A program made the translations under genes and the position numbers. From an uncultured Collinsella sp. (lineage in GTDB: Bacteria; Actinomycetota; Coriobacteriia; Coriobacteriales; Coriobacteriaceae): DNA of 27,030 nucleotides. Shown in pieces: positions 14,637 through 21,502 of the stretch. The number at the start of each line of letters is the position of its first letter. Position 1 is the stretch's first letter. Under the pieces are notes generated by a model. The model ran no database searches and was not told the DNA's origin. It saw nothing but the letters and a program-made list of their open reading frames with translations. The stretch covers positions 1 to 27,030 of the forward strand of contig UQMM01000028.1 in NCBI GenBank assembly GCA_900542165.1, read 5' to 3'.

Positions 14637-15275
14637 CTAGAGCAACTCGTCATCTTGTTTTTGCAGGATACACCCGTAGCGGAAGATGCTGGCAATCAGG
14701 ATAATAATCAGGCCTGCAAAGAGCATAGAGGGCTCGAACAGCTGGCCGCCGAAGGCATCTGTAAAGCTGCCGCCAAATCCCGAAAGCATCAATCCCGTGA
14801 CTATGGCACCAAGGAGTCTCACGGCAGCGCCGCCGATAAGGAACAAAAGCCCAACTCGATGTAGCATACGGCTGCATTCAAGGTCAAAGGGCCTGCCCGC
14901 CTTTTCAATGATGGAGAAAAGCTTGTATGCGCTCAGTGCGATAGCGAGCGCGAGGAATGTCATCATGACGCTCCCCATGGCGGTGTGACCGTCGTGCGCG
15001 ATGAGCATAAGTGGGGTCTGTGCATTGGCACCGACGAGAGCGAGGCACGGTCCTTCGCCGGCTTGAAGTTCTACGGATTGGAGACAGAATCCTTGGGAGA
15101 GACTGGGCAATATGAGTAGAAGGTCGATTGCAATGACTGCGAAGAGTCCCAGAGCGAGTGCCGCAGTGGCGCAGATTGTGGCCCATTTGCAGATGCGGGT
15201 GAGCCTCCTCAGCTCGGCTATTGTCTGTTCGCGACCGATGGCTTCATTCGATGTGGATGCGTTCCGGCGGATCAT
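14637..15275 (-). CDS. DUF2975 family membrane protein
   Basis: The 212-residue product has four hydrophobic segments at about residues 30-60, 98-122, 140-165 and 180-202. The last includes MLFAGLIIILIASIFRYGC, close to the consensus end of DUF2975 proteins, and an internal KAGRPFDLECSRMLHRVG loop matches the family's conserved cytoplasmic turn. Function in the family is unknown. The ATG at 15275 is preferred because GGAGGGG sits just upstream; an in-frame TTG at 15290 would place this ribosome binding site inside the gene. It is followed by its XRE partner as a two-gene operon. Confidence 0.85.
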   Translation of the reverse strand: MIRRNASTSNEAIGREQTIAELRRLTRICKWATICATAALALGLFAVIAIDLLLILPSLSQGFCLQSVELQAGEGPCLALVGANAQTPLMLIAHDGHTAMGSVMMTFLALAIALSAYKLFSIIEKAGRPFDLECSRMLHRVGLLFLIGGAAVRLLGAIVTGLMLSGFGGSFTDAFGGQLFEPSMLFAGLIIILIASIFRYGCILQKQDDELL

Positions 15276-15300
15276 AGCCCCTCCAACCAATCTCTTGGAT

Positions 15301-15312
15301 GATACTTGTATC
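15301..15312. promoter_or_regulatory. Possible operator of the XRE/DUF2975 unit
   Basis: GATACTTGTATC is a 12-bp palindrome with a 2-base centre, located 26 bp upstream of the DUF2975 start and next to its presumed -10 element. It is a candidate autoregulatory site for the XRE protein; no second copy was found in the window. Confidence 0.35.
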
Positions 15313-15506
15313 TTATATCATAATTAATGACAAACGATAAATAATTACGAATACTGACTAAGTAATGATTGAAAACGATTAGCATGAACTATTAGCTCGT
15401 TTTGAGTGTCGGAGTTCGGCGCGCGGGGGATGAGGACAAATGTCAAAACTTCCCGTGATCGCGCAAGCGCTCCATTGTGTTTCCCTAATTCATCTGGGAA
15501 AACAAC

Positions 15507-15520
15507 TGCAAACGATTGCA
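15507..15520. promoter_or_regulatory. CG-centred palindrome, LacI-family/cre-like operator
   Basis: TGCAAACGATTGCA has 5-bp perfect arms around ACGA and matches the cre consensus (TGWNANCGNTNWCA) at 12 of 14 positions. It lies about 320 bp upstream of the presumed PTS promoter. A LacI-family regulator is plausible; the regulator itself is not in the window. Confidence 0.4.
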
Positions 15521-15526
15521 AGTAAC

Positions 15527-15556
15527 CGGTGAGCGGTCGAAAACTACCGTTCACCG
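15527..15556. repeat. First CGGT/ACCGT inverted repeat upstream of the PTS operon
   Basis: CGGTGAGCGGT at 15527-15537 and ACCGTTCACCG at 15546-15556 are inverted repeats of 11 bp (one G-T position) separated by 8 bp. Together with the flanking bases this unit is related to a second copy at 15745-15776. Confidence 0.5.
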
Positions 15557-15704
15557 ATAATCTCAAAACTGGTTCTAACTGGTATTAAGTCAAAAAGACC
15601 AATTCACACATCTTCACAATGACCTGCAATTTTTCTTCACGCTATTTTTAGCCGCCCTGCGTTGTTTAGACGCAGGAAAAGATCCGATCTTTTGCCAAAG
15701 CATT

Positions 15705-15718
15705 TCGAAACGGTTTCA
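15705..15718. promoter_or_regulatory. Second cre-like site
   Basis: TCGAAACGGTTTCA contains a GAAAC/GTTTC palindrome and matches the cre consensus at 12 of 14 positions. A third, weaker relative is TGAAAACGATTAGC at 15370-15383. Catabolite-type control is possible but unproven. Confidence 0.35.
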
Positions 15719-15744
15719 AAACCGCAGGTAGAAGTGTTAACGAC

Positions 15745-15776
15745 CGGTAAACGGTCGATTTATCACCGTGAACGGT
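15745..15776. repeat. Second copy of the CGGT/ACCGT repeat
   Basis: CGGTAAACGGTCGATTTATC followed by ACCGTGAACGGT repeats the layout of 15527-15556, with the shared core ACCGGTRARCGGTCGA in direct orientation about 218 bp downstream. Repetition of such half-sites in one control region suggests binding of a dimeric regulator at two places with possible looping. Confidence 0.45.
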
Positions 15777-15824
15777 GCAAAAACGTTTTACCGTATGAAT
15801 CAACGGAAGCGGCCTCTTCTGGGG

Positions 15825-15833
15825 TGATATAGT
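15825..15833 (+). promoter_or_regulatory. Candidate extended -10 promoter of the PTS operon
   Basis: TGATATAGT has the TGn extended -10 arrangement with TATAGT at 15828-15833. No good -35 hexamer is seen, which is common for activated or extended -10 promoters. Transcription would start near 15840, just before the operator at 15851. Confidence 0.4.
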
Positions 15834-15850
15834 GACAACAACACGTCACG

Positions 15851-15863
15851 TGGTTACTACCAG
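15851..15863. promoter_or_regulatory. Candidate GntR/UTRA operator at the PTS operon
   Basis: TGGTTACTACCAG is identical to 20144-20156 upstream of agaS. The core GGT-TACT-ACC is symmetrical and resembles the TGGT...ACCA operators of NagR/HutC-subfamily GntR regulators. It lies just downstream of the presumed transcription start, a position suited to repression. A nearby ACCACTGGT at 15871-15879 may be an accessory half-site pair. Confidence 0.6.
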
Positions 15864-15979
15864 TTTAGAAACCACTGGTCTTTAAAGAACGCTTTCCAAG
15901 AAGCTTTAAGGGCGAGCGCCCGCTGGCTTCCGAAAATCATCGGACTCAGATTGTACACACCTTCGGAAGGGAAATTTGA

Positions 15980-16423
15980 ATGGTTGGCTTTATTCTTACC
16001 GGTCATGGACAGTTCGCACCCGGCCTTGCAAGCGCTATCGCTATGGTTGCCGGCGACCAGCCCGCTTTTACCGTTGTTCCTTTTGAGGGCGACCAGGCTG
16101 CTTCCTACGGTGAGGATCTCCGCGCCGCTATTACCGCCATGCGCGAGGAGTGCGATGGCGTGCTCGTCTTTACCGACCTGCTTGGTGGCACCCCGTTCAA
16201 CCAGTCGATGATGATTGCCCAGGATGTCGACAATGTCGAGGTTCTGACCGGCACTAACCTTCCCATGGTTATTGAGCTTCTGTTCCTCCGCGGCAACGCC
16301 ACGCTCGCCGAGCTTGGCGAGCAGGCCGTGACCGTTGGCCAGACGGGCATCACCGCCCAGACGGTCGCATCCGTTGCCGGCTCCGAGGAAGAGGATATCT
16401 TCGGCGACGAGGACGGCATCTAA
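15980..16423 (+). CDS. PTS mannose-family EIIA component
   Basis: The 147-residue protein is the cytoplasmic EIIA of a mannose-type phosphotransferase system. It receives phosphate from HPr and passes it to EIIB. The active-site histidine is H9 in FILTGHGQFA, and FTDLLGGTPFNQS near residue 65 is the conserved active-site neighbour region. The acidic C-terminus (EEEDIFGDEDG) probably corresponds to the hinge that links EIIA to EIIB in fused forms; here the domains are separate. An AAGGGAA ribosome binding site precedes the ATG. It is the first gene of a five-gene operon under the control region at 15276-15979. Substrate is inferred from context as GalNAc or a related amino sugar. Confidence 0.95.
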   Translation: MVGFILTGHGQFAPGLASAIAMVAGDQPAFTVVPFEGDQAASYGEDLRAAITAMREECDGVLVFTDLLGGTPFNQSMMIAQDVDNVEVLTGTNLPMVIELLFLRGNATLAELGEQAVTVGQTGITAQTVASVAGSEEEDIFGDEDGI

Positions 16424-16704
16424 TGGCCGATTTCGGAGCCAACGTCCTGAGCTCCTCGGTCGCCCTTTTAGGCCTGCTCGCCATCATGGGCTTGATTTAC
16501 ACCATCTGGTCGCAAATCAACATGAAGAAGAAGCAAAAGTACTTCAAGGAGCTGCACACCGAGCTCAAGCCGGGTCAGGAGGTTCTTTTCGCCGGCGGTA
16601 TCTACGGAACCGTCAAAGGCATCGAAGGCGAGAAGGTCCAGATCAAAGTCCGATCCGGAGCCGTCGTAGATGTTTCGCGTTACGCGATTCAGGAGATCAA
16701 GTAA
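16423..16704 (+). CDS. yajC: YajC-family small membrane protein in the PTS operon
   Basis: The 93-residue product has one N-terminal transmembrane helix (about residues 8-28), then MKKKQKYFKELHTELKPGQEV and FAGGIYGTVKGIEGEKVQIKV, the pattern of YajC, an accessory subunit of the Sec translocon. Its ATG overlaps the EIIA stop codon by one base (TAATG), so translation is coupled. YajC genes also appear inside mannose-family PTS operons for glycosaminoglycan sugars in streptococci, so the position is not accidental; it may assist membrane insertion of EIIC and EIID. Whether it also serves as the cell's general YajC cannot be told. Confidence 0.88.
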   Translation: MADFGANVLSSSVALLGLLAIMGLIYTIWSQINMKKKQKYFKELHTELKPGQEVLFAGGIYGTVKGIEGEKVQIKVRSGAVVDVSRYAIQEIK

Positions 16705-16740
16705 CTGTCGTCAGCAAATAACGAAAGGAAGCTGATCAAC

Positions 16741-17223
16741 ATGGCAGAACCCAACATTCTTCTTACCCGCATCGATAACCGACTGGTTCATGGTCAGGTT
16801 GCCACTCAGTGGAACTCCACTCTGGGCTCCAACCTCATCCTCGTCGCCAACGACGACGTGGCGACCAACACCATGCGCCAGAACCTCATGAAGATGGCCG
16901 CTCCCGCCGGCGTCGCTACGCGTTTCTTCTCTCTGCAGAAGACCATCGACGTCATTGGCAAGGCGAGCCCGCGCCAGAAGATCTTCATCGTGGCCGAAAC
17001 ACCGGAAGACGTGCTTACGCTCGTCAAGGGCGGTGTGCCTATAAAGAAGGTAAACATCGGCAACATGCACATGTCGGAAGGAAAGCGCCAAGTCGCCACC
17101 TCCGTCGCAGTTAACGACGAGGATGTCGCTGCGTTTAAAGAGCTGCAGGAATTGGGGGTGGAGTTGGAGATCAGGCGCGTTCCGAGCACGCCTGTTGAGG
17201 ACACGAGCAAGCTCTTCTCGTAA
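16741..17223 (+). CDS. PTS mannose-family EIIB component (functional)
   Basis: The 160-residue protein carries the phosphorylatable histidine H17 in RIDNRLVHGQV, the standard EIIB active site of the mannose family, and the conserved segment LVKGGVPIKKVNIGNMH near residue 98. It transfers phosphate from EIIA to the incoming sugar bound by EIIC/EIID. GAAAGGAAG precedes the ATG. A related copy at 26479 lacks the histidine, which makes this the likely functional subunit. Closest functional analogues by context are AgaV-type subunits for N-acetylgalactosamine. Confidence 0.95.
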   Translation: MAEPNILLTRIDNRLVHGQVATQWNSTLGSNLILVANDDVATNTMRQNLMKMAAPAGVATRFFSLQKTIDVIGKASPRQKIFIVAETPEDVLTLVKGGVPIKKVNIGNMHMSEGKRQVATSVAVNDEDVAAFKELQELGVELEIRRVPSTPVEDTSKLFS

Positions 17224-17234
17224 TCCTCGTGATC

Positions 17235-17272
17235 CACGTTGTCAGGAGTGAAACCCTGACGTTCTGTACGTG
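17235..17272 (+). promoter_or_regulatory. Intercistronic stem-loop between EIIB and EIIC
   Basis: GTCAGG at 17241-17246 pairs with CCTGAC at 17255-17260. An outer CACGT/ACGTG pair (17235-17239, 17268-17272) extends the stem around an internal bulge. It sits in the only long gap (90 bp) of the operon and has no U-tract, so it could tune mRNA processing or the ratio of cytoplasmic to membrane subunits. Confidence 0.4.
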
Positions 17273-17313
17273 ATATCCAAAGTGCGTACATTCATTTTGA
17301 AAGGAGGAGCAAG

Positions 17314-18114
17314 ATGGAATACTCGATCATCCAGATCGCTCTGGTCTTCGTCGTCACGTTCATCGCGGCAATCGACCAGTTTGACTTCCTCGAGTCTCTC
17401 TATCAGCCCATCGTCACCGGCGCCGTCATCGGTCTTATCCTTGGCGACCTCAACACCGGTCTTCTCGTGGGTGGTACTTATCAGCTCATGACGATCGGCA
17501 ACATGCCGATCGGAGGCGCTCAGCCGCCTAACGCCGTCATTGGCGGCATCATGGCAGCCATTCTCGCTATCGCTACGGGTCTCGAGCCCAACGCGGCAGT
17601 CGGCCTTGCCATTCCGTTCGCTCTGCTTGGTCAGCTCGGCGTTACCCTGGTCTTCACGCTTATGTCCCCGCTTATGTCCACGGCCGATAACATGGCTCAT
17701 AACGCGGACACCAAGGGCATCGAGCGCCTGAACTACTTCGCCATGGCTCTGCTCGGCCTGATCTTCGCTGTCGTCGTCACCCTGTTCTTCATCGCTGGCG
17801 CTACCATCGGTCAGACCATCGCTTCCGCCATCCCGACTTGGCTGCAGACCGGTCTGTCCGCTGCAGGCGGCATGATGCGCTTCGTCGGCTTCGCCGTCCT
17901 GCTCAAGGTTATGATGAACCGCGATATGTGGGGCTTCTTCCTCATGGGCTTTGGCCTCGCGCTCATCACCGTTGCCAACGATTCTCTGGCAACCCCTGCT
18001 CTGCTCATCCTCGCTCTCATCGGCTTCGGCATCGCTTTCTGGGACTTCCAGCAGCAGACCGAGCTGAAGGGTGCAGCTGTTTCTGACGGAGGTGACTTCG
18101 AAGATGGCATCTAA
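17314..18114 (+). CDS. PTS mannose-family EIIC component
   Basis: The 266-residue integral membrane protein forms, with EIID, the sugar channel of the transporter. It is strongly hydrophobic with multiple helices. MPIGGAQPPNAVIGGIMAAI near residue 70 and the preceding GLLVGGTYQLMTIG are hallmark EIIC segments. The C-terminus is short and acidic. GGAGGAG precedes the ATG. Its last 11 bases overlap the EIID start, which indicates coupled synthesis of the two membrane subunits. Confidence 0.95.
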   Translation: MEYSIIQIALVFVVTFIAAIDQFDFLESLYQPIVTGAVIGLILGDLNTGLLVGGTYQLMTIGNMPIGGAQPPNAVIGGIMAAILAIATGLEPNAAVGLAIPFALLGQLGVTLVFTLMSPLMSTADNMAHNADTKGIERLNYFAMALLGLIFAVVVTLFFIAGATIGQTIASAIPTWLQTGLSAAGGMMRFVGFAVLLKVMMNRDMWGFFLMGFGLALITVANDSLATPALLILALIGFGIAFWDFQQQTELKGAAVSDGGDFEDGI

Positions 18115-19186
18115 TGAGTATGTGATCCCGGAGCACTACGAGGATCTCACTCCTGCTCCGCAGCTCGACCAGAAGACCCTCAACAAGATGGCTTGGCGCT
18201 CCTGCTTCCTGCAGGCCTCGTTCAACTACGAGCGTATGCAGGCCGCCGGTTGGCTCTACTCCATCATCCCCGGTCTGGAGAAGATCCACACCAACAAGAA
18301 CGACCTCGCGGCTTCCATGAGCCACAACCTGGAGTTCTTCAACACCCACCCGTTCCTCGTCACCTTTGTTATGGGCATCGTGCTTTCGCTCGAGCAGAAC
18401 AAGGTTGACATCCCCACGATCCGCGCCGTCCGCGTCGCCGCAATGGGTCCGCTCGGTGGTATCGGTGACGCTCTGTTCTGGCTGACGCTCGTGCCTATCA
18501 CGGCCGGCATCACCTCCAACATGGCCATCAACGGCAACGCCGCTGCGCCGATCATCTTCCTGGTGATCTTCAACGTCGTCCAGTTCGCTCTGCGTTTCTG
18601 GCTCATGAACTGGTCCTACAAGCTTGGCACCAGCGCTATTGACGCTCTGACCGCCAACATGCAGGCCTTCACGCGTGCCGCTTCCATCATGGGCGTCTTC
18701 GTCGTCGGTTGCCTGGTCGTCACCATGGGTGGCACCCAGATCAACCTCCAGATCCCCAACGGCACCACCCGTGGTCTCTCCGCTACTACCGTGATCGTCT
18801 CCGAGAAGGAGGCCGAGAACTTCACCGGTATGGAGGGCATCGATACCGAGACCGCTGAGGCCGGTACCATCGCCATGACCGATAAGGACGGCAACGCCCT
18901 TACCGCTTCCGATGCCGACGGCAACGCTGTCGAGTGCGGCGTCACCGATCTGGGTAACGGCATGGAGTCCGTGACCTACGGCACCGTTACCGAGGATCCG
19001 GTCAACTTCTCTGTTGCCGACACCCTCAACACCATCGTCCCGAAGCTCGTCCCGCTTATGCTTACGCTGCTGCTTTACTACATGTTCGCTAAGCACAGCT
19101 GGACCCCGACCAAGGGCATTCTCCTGCTCTTCGTCCTTGGCATCCTGGGCGCTGGCCCGCTTGGTCTCTGGCCGAGCATCTGGTAA
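18104..19186 (+). CDS. PTS mannose-family EIID component with enlarged outer loop
   Basis: EIID partners EIIC in the membrane. The family core is clear: WRSCFLQASFNYERMQAAGW near residue 31, MGPLGGIGDALFWLTLVPI near 114, and a C-terminal helix pair from about 312. The ATG at 18104 follows GGAGG inside eiiC. At 360 residues it is longer than the usual 270-305. The extra length lies at about residues 220-303, an acidic, Gly/Thr/Asp-rich segment (DKDGNALTASDADGNAVE) inserted in the extracellular loop before the last helices. That loop is the part of EIID that interacts with bacteriocins and phages in other bacteria, so it may be surface exposed. Operon end. Confidence 0.95.
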   Translation: MASNEYVIPEHYEDLTPAPQLDQKTLNKMAWRSCFLQASFNYERMQAAGWLYSIIPGLEKIHTNKNDLAASMSHNLEFFNTHPFLVTFVMGIVLSLEQNKVDIPTIRAVRVAAMGPLGGIGDALFWLTLVPITAGITSNMAINGNAAAPIIFLVIFNVVQFALRFWLMNWSYKLGTSAIDALTANMQAFTRAASIMGVFVVGCLVVTMGGTQINLQIPNGTTRGLSATTVIVSEKEAENFTGMEGIDTETAEAGTIAMTDKDGNALTASDADGNAVECGVTDLGNGMESVTYGTVTEDPVNFSVADTLNTIVPKLVPLMLTLLLYYMFAKHSWTPTKGILLLFVLGILGAGPLGLWPSIW

Positions 19187-19199
19187 GGCTCTAGCTTGA

Positions 19200-19228
19200 G
19201 GGGTGTGTCCCTACGCGGCTCACACCCC
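19200..19228 (+). terminator. Upstream hairpin of the PTS operon 3' end
   Basis: GGGGTGTG at 19200-19207 pairs perfectly with CACACCCC at 19221-19228. There is no U-tract; it probably stabilises the 3' end ahead of the main terminator. Confidence 0.5.
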
Positions 19229-19252
19229 GACCCCTTAAGCCATGTGTATGTT

Positions 19253-19293
19253 AAAAGCCGCGTGCTCGAAAGAGCGCGCGGCTTTTGTTTTCT
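19253..19293 (+). terminator. Main intrinsic terminator of the PTS operon
   Basis: A 15-bp stem (19253-19267 with 19272-19286, with a non-Watson-Crick position near the loop) closed by a GAAA tetraloop ends in CTTTTGTTTTCTT. The GAAA loop and U-rich tail make this a strong terminator. Confidence 0.92.
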
Positions 19294-19371
19294 TAATGAT
19301 TCGGGTGTGGCAGACAGATAATGCATAACACCCTAGGTAGTTAGCCGAATTCGAGCAAAAGGGAGGATAGG

Positions 19372-20103
19372 ATGGCGATCGGAGCGCGTAAGCAACCGCT
19401 GTACGATCAGCTGGTCGATATTCTGACCGAAAAGATTGACCATGAATATCGCGCCGGTGACATGATTCCTTCCGAGCGCGAACTTTCGGAGCGCTATGGT
19501 CTCTCGCGCACTACGGTACGCCTGGCTCTGCAGGAACTGGAGCGTTTAGGACTGGTGGTTCGGCAGCACGGTCGCGGTACCTTTGTGACCGACCGTTCGG
19601 CAAAAGCAACCAATCTTATGCAGTCCTACAGCTTTACCGAGCAGATGCGCGCGATGGGTCGAGAACCCGAGACCACGATTCTCGAGTTTTGCGAGATGGA
19701 GGCCGATAAGAATCTGGCCGAGCATATGGGATTGCGCATCGGTGATCGCATTTTTAAGCTCAAGCGCCTTCGTTCTGCCGACAACATGCCCATGATGGTC
19801 GAACGCAGCTATCTACCGGTTCGTCAATTTCTGTCCCTAAAGCGACCGCTGCTGGAGCGTAAGCCGCTTTACGATGTGATTGAGCAGGACTTTCAGCAAA
19901 AGATTCGCGTGGCCGAAGAGGAGTTCTATGCGAGCATAGCCCGTCCCACCGATGCCCACCTTTTGGGAATTGTCGAGGGCTCGCCTGTGCTCGATTTGGT
20001 CAGGACTACGTATAACGAGTCAAACGAGGTAGTGGAGTACACACTCTCGGTTGCTCGTGCCGATCAGTTTAAATACAAGGTTTACCACCAGCGCAGTAAC
20101 TAG
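19372..20103 (+). CDS. GntR family regulator with UTRA domain (HutC subfamily)
   Basis: The 243-residue protein has an N-terminal winged helix-turn-helix (about residues 10-75: GDMIPSERELSERYGLSRTT, then VRLALQELERLGLVVRQHGRGTF). A UTRA ligand-binding domain follows (about 90-235, including FKLKRLRSADNMPMMVERSYL and VEYTLSVARADQFKY). UTRA regulators such as NagR and AgaR sense phosphorylated or amino sugars and repress uptake genes. It lies between the PTS operon and agaS, and two identical TGGTTACTACCAG sites precede these units, so it is the likely local repressor. GGGAGG precedes the ATG. The effector is probably a hexosamine phosphate, which is inference. Confidence 0.93.
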   Translation: MAIGARKQPLYDQLVDILTEKIDHEYRAGDMIPSERELSERYGLSRTTVRLALQELERLGLVVRQHGRGTFVTDRSAKATNLMQSYSFTEQMRAMGREPETTILEFCEMEADKNLAEHMGLRIGDRIFKLKRLRSADNMPMMVERSYLPVRQFLSLKRPLLERKPLYDVIEQDFQQKIRVAEEEFYASIARPTDAHLLGIVEGSPVLDLVRTTYNESNEVVEYTLSVARADQFKYKVYHQRSN

Positions 20104-20142
20104 TGCTCGCATCGTTTCCATATGGTGATTCTTTGCATTTAA

Positions 20143-20156
20143 CTGGTTACTACCAG
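20143..20156. promoter_or_regulatory. Candidate GntR/UTRA operator at agaS
   Basis: CTGGTTACTACCAG has perfect CTGGT/ACCAG arms around TACT and shares 13 bases exactly with 15851-15863. It occupies the place of the -35 element for the TATAAT at 20173, so binding would block RNA polymerase. Confidence 0.65.
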
Positions 20157-20172
20157 ATAACCAACCGAAGTG

Positions 20173-20178
20173 TATAAT
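20173..20178 (+). promoter_or_regulatory. -10 element of the agaS promoter
   Basis: A consensus TATAAT lies 40 bp before the agaS start. No consensus -35 hexamer is seen because that position carries the operator. Transcription would start near 20185, leaving a leader of about 33 nt with an AGAGAGAGG ribosome binding site. Confidence 0.55.
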
Positions 20179-20217
20179 TGCACGTCAGAGGATTACTTCT
20201 AGAGAGAGGTATTAAAA

Positions 20218-21384
20218 ATGTTCGAGAAGAGTGTCGAGGAGCTCACCGAGCTCGGCGCCCAGATCACCACGGCCGAGATTGCTCAGCAGCCCGAGCTTTG
20301 GCGTGATACGCTCAACATCTATCGCGAGAACAAGGAGGCCATCGAGGCCTTCCTGGCCGAGGCTCGCGCTATGGGCGAGGGTCGTCTGTCCGTTGTCTTC
20401 ACTGGTGCCGGTACGTCCGACTACGTTGGCGATACCTGCGCCCCGTACCTGCGTCACGCTGGCAACACTGATCTCTACGACTTTAAGCCCATCGCCACGA
20501 CCGACATCGTGAGCGCCCCGCGCGACTTCCTGCGCGCCGAGGATCCCACGCTCGTGGTTTCCTTTGCCCGCTCTGGCAACAGCCCCGAGAGCCTTGCCGC
20601 CGTTGCCGTTGCCAAGGAGCTCGTCCACAACGTCAAGTTCCTCAACATCACCTGCGCTCCCGAGGGCAAGCTCGCCGTCGAGTCCGCCGATGATCCCAAT
20701 GCGCTGACGCTGCTCATCCCGCGCGCCAACGACAAGGGCTTCGCCATGACCGGTTCCTACACCTGCATGACCCTGCTCTCCACCCTTATTTTCGACACTG
20801 CCTCTGACGAGCAGAAGGCCGAGTGGGTCGAGACGATTGCCAAGATGGGCGAGGAGGTCATCTCCCGTGAGCCTGAGATCGCCGATTACCTGGCTGGCGA
20901 CTTCAACCGCGTGACCTACTTGGGTTCTGGCTCCTTTGGTGGCCTTGCCCAGGAGAGCCAGCTCAAGATCCTCGAGCTCGCTCACGGTCTGGTTGCTACT
21001 TCCTACGACACCTCCATGGGCTATCGTCACGGACCTAAGTCCTTCGTCGACGATAAGACGCTCGTCTTCGTGTTCGTCAACAACGACGCCTACACCCGTC
21101 AGTACGACATCGACATCCTCAACGAGATCGGTGGCGACAAGATCGCTCAGCACACCGTTGCCGTTCAGCAGGATGGCGCTACCGTCTACGAGGGCGAGTC
21201 CTTCACCTTTAAGGGCTACGAGGCGCTTCCCGAGGGCTACCTTGCCCTGCCGTTCGTGATGTTTGCCCAGGCTATCAGCCTGCTCAACTCCGTGCGCGTG
21301 GGCAACACGCCCGATACGCCGAGCCCCACCGGCACGGTCAACCGCGTGGTTAAGGGCGTGACGATTCACCCCTTCACCGCTTAA
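20218..21384 (+). CDS. agaS: AgaS-type SIS-domain sugar isomerase (galactosamine-6-phosphate deaminase/isomerase)
   Basis: The 388-residue protein contains two SIS sugar-phosphate isomerase domains. The first has VVFTGAGTSDYVGD near residue 58 and SFARSGNSPES near 117; the second has YLGSGSFGGLAQESQLKILE near 235 and SMGYRHGPKSFV. The length and the GSGSFGGLA segment fit AgaS, which converts galactosamine-6-phosphate to tagatose-6-phosphate with release of ammonia. It stands alone between the operator-controlled promoter at 20143-20178 and a terminator. With NagA and LacC in the neighbourhood it defines a GalNAc route rather than a GlcNAc route, since no nagB is present in the window. Confidence 0.92.
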   Translation: MFEKSVEELTELGAQITTAEIAQQPELWRDTLNIYRENKEAIEAFLAEARAMGEGRLSVVFTGAGTSDYVGDTCAPYLRHAGNTDLYDFKPIATTDIVSAPRDFLRAEDPTLVVSFARSGNSPESLAAVAVAKELVHNVKFLNITCAPEGKLAVESADDPNALTLLIPRANDKGFAMTGSYTCMTLLSTLIFDTASDEQKAEWVETIAKMGEEVISREPEIADYLAGDFNRVTYLGSGSFGGLAQESQLKILELAHGLVATSYDTSMGYRHGPKSFVDDKTLVFVFVNNDAYTRQYDIDILNEIGGDKIAQHTVAVQQDGATVYEGESFTFKGYEALPEGYLALPFVMFAQAISLLNSVRVGNTPDTPSPTGTVNRVVKGVTIHPFTA

Positions 21385-21402
21385 TCGCGTCCCCCTGTAA
21401 GG

Positions 21403-21439
21403 GCGCCCGTCCGCTCATAACGGCGGGCGGGCGCTTTTT
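21403..21439 (+). terminator. Intrinsic terminator after agaS
   Basis: GCGCCCGTCCG at 21403-21413 pairs with 21424-21434 (one G-U) around a 10-base loop and is followed by TTTTT and further T-rich sequence. Confidence 0.92.
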
Positions 21440-21502
21440 GTTTTTACATGGACCGGGTATAAGCATTACCACAGTCAACTGCTTTAGAAGCAAGGAGTGC
21501 AT

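Larger units (their letters stand above)
15276..15979. promoter_or_regulatory. 704-base intergenic control region between the DUF2975 unit and the PTS operon
   Basis: This divergent spacer contains no supported gene. The first 80 bases are AT-rich and hold a weak minus-strand promoter (TTATCG, 17 bp, TATAAG) for the DUF2975 gene. From about 15370 to 15790 there are several palindromes with CG centres and two related CGGT/ACCGT repeats. An extended -10 element lies at 15825-15833, an operator at 15851-15863, and then an untranslated leader of about 140 nt to the EIIA start. The individual elements are listed separately. Confidence 0.6.

Noticed and set aside
15345..15566. Minus-strand open frame of 73 codons in the PTS control region
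   Set aside because: No ribosome binding site and no recognisable domain. It lies over several palindromic elements that explain the sequence better.
15780..15979. Possible sigma-54 promoter for the mannose-type PTS operon
   Set aside because: Many such operons in Firmicutes use sigma-54, but no TGGC-N-GC pair with the right spacing is seen, and actinobacteria generally lack sigma-54.
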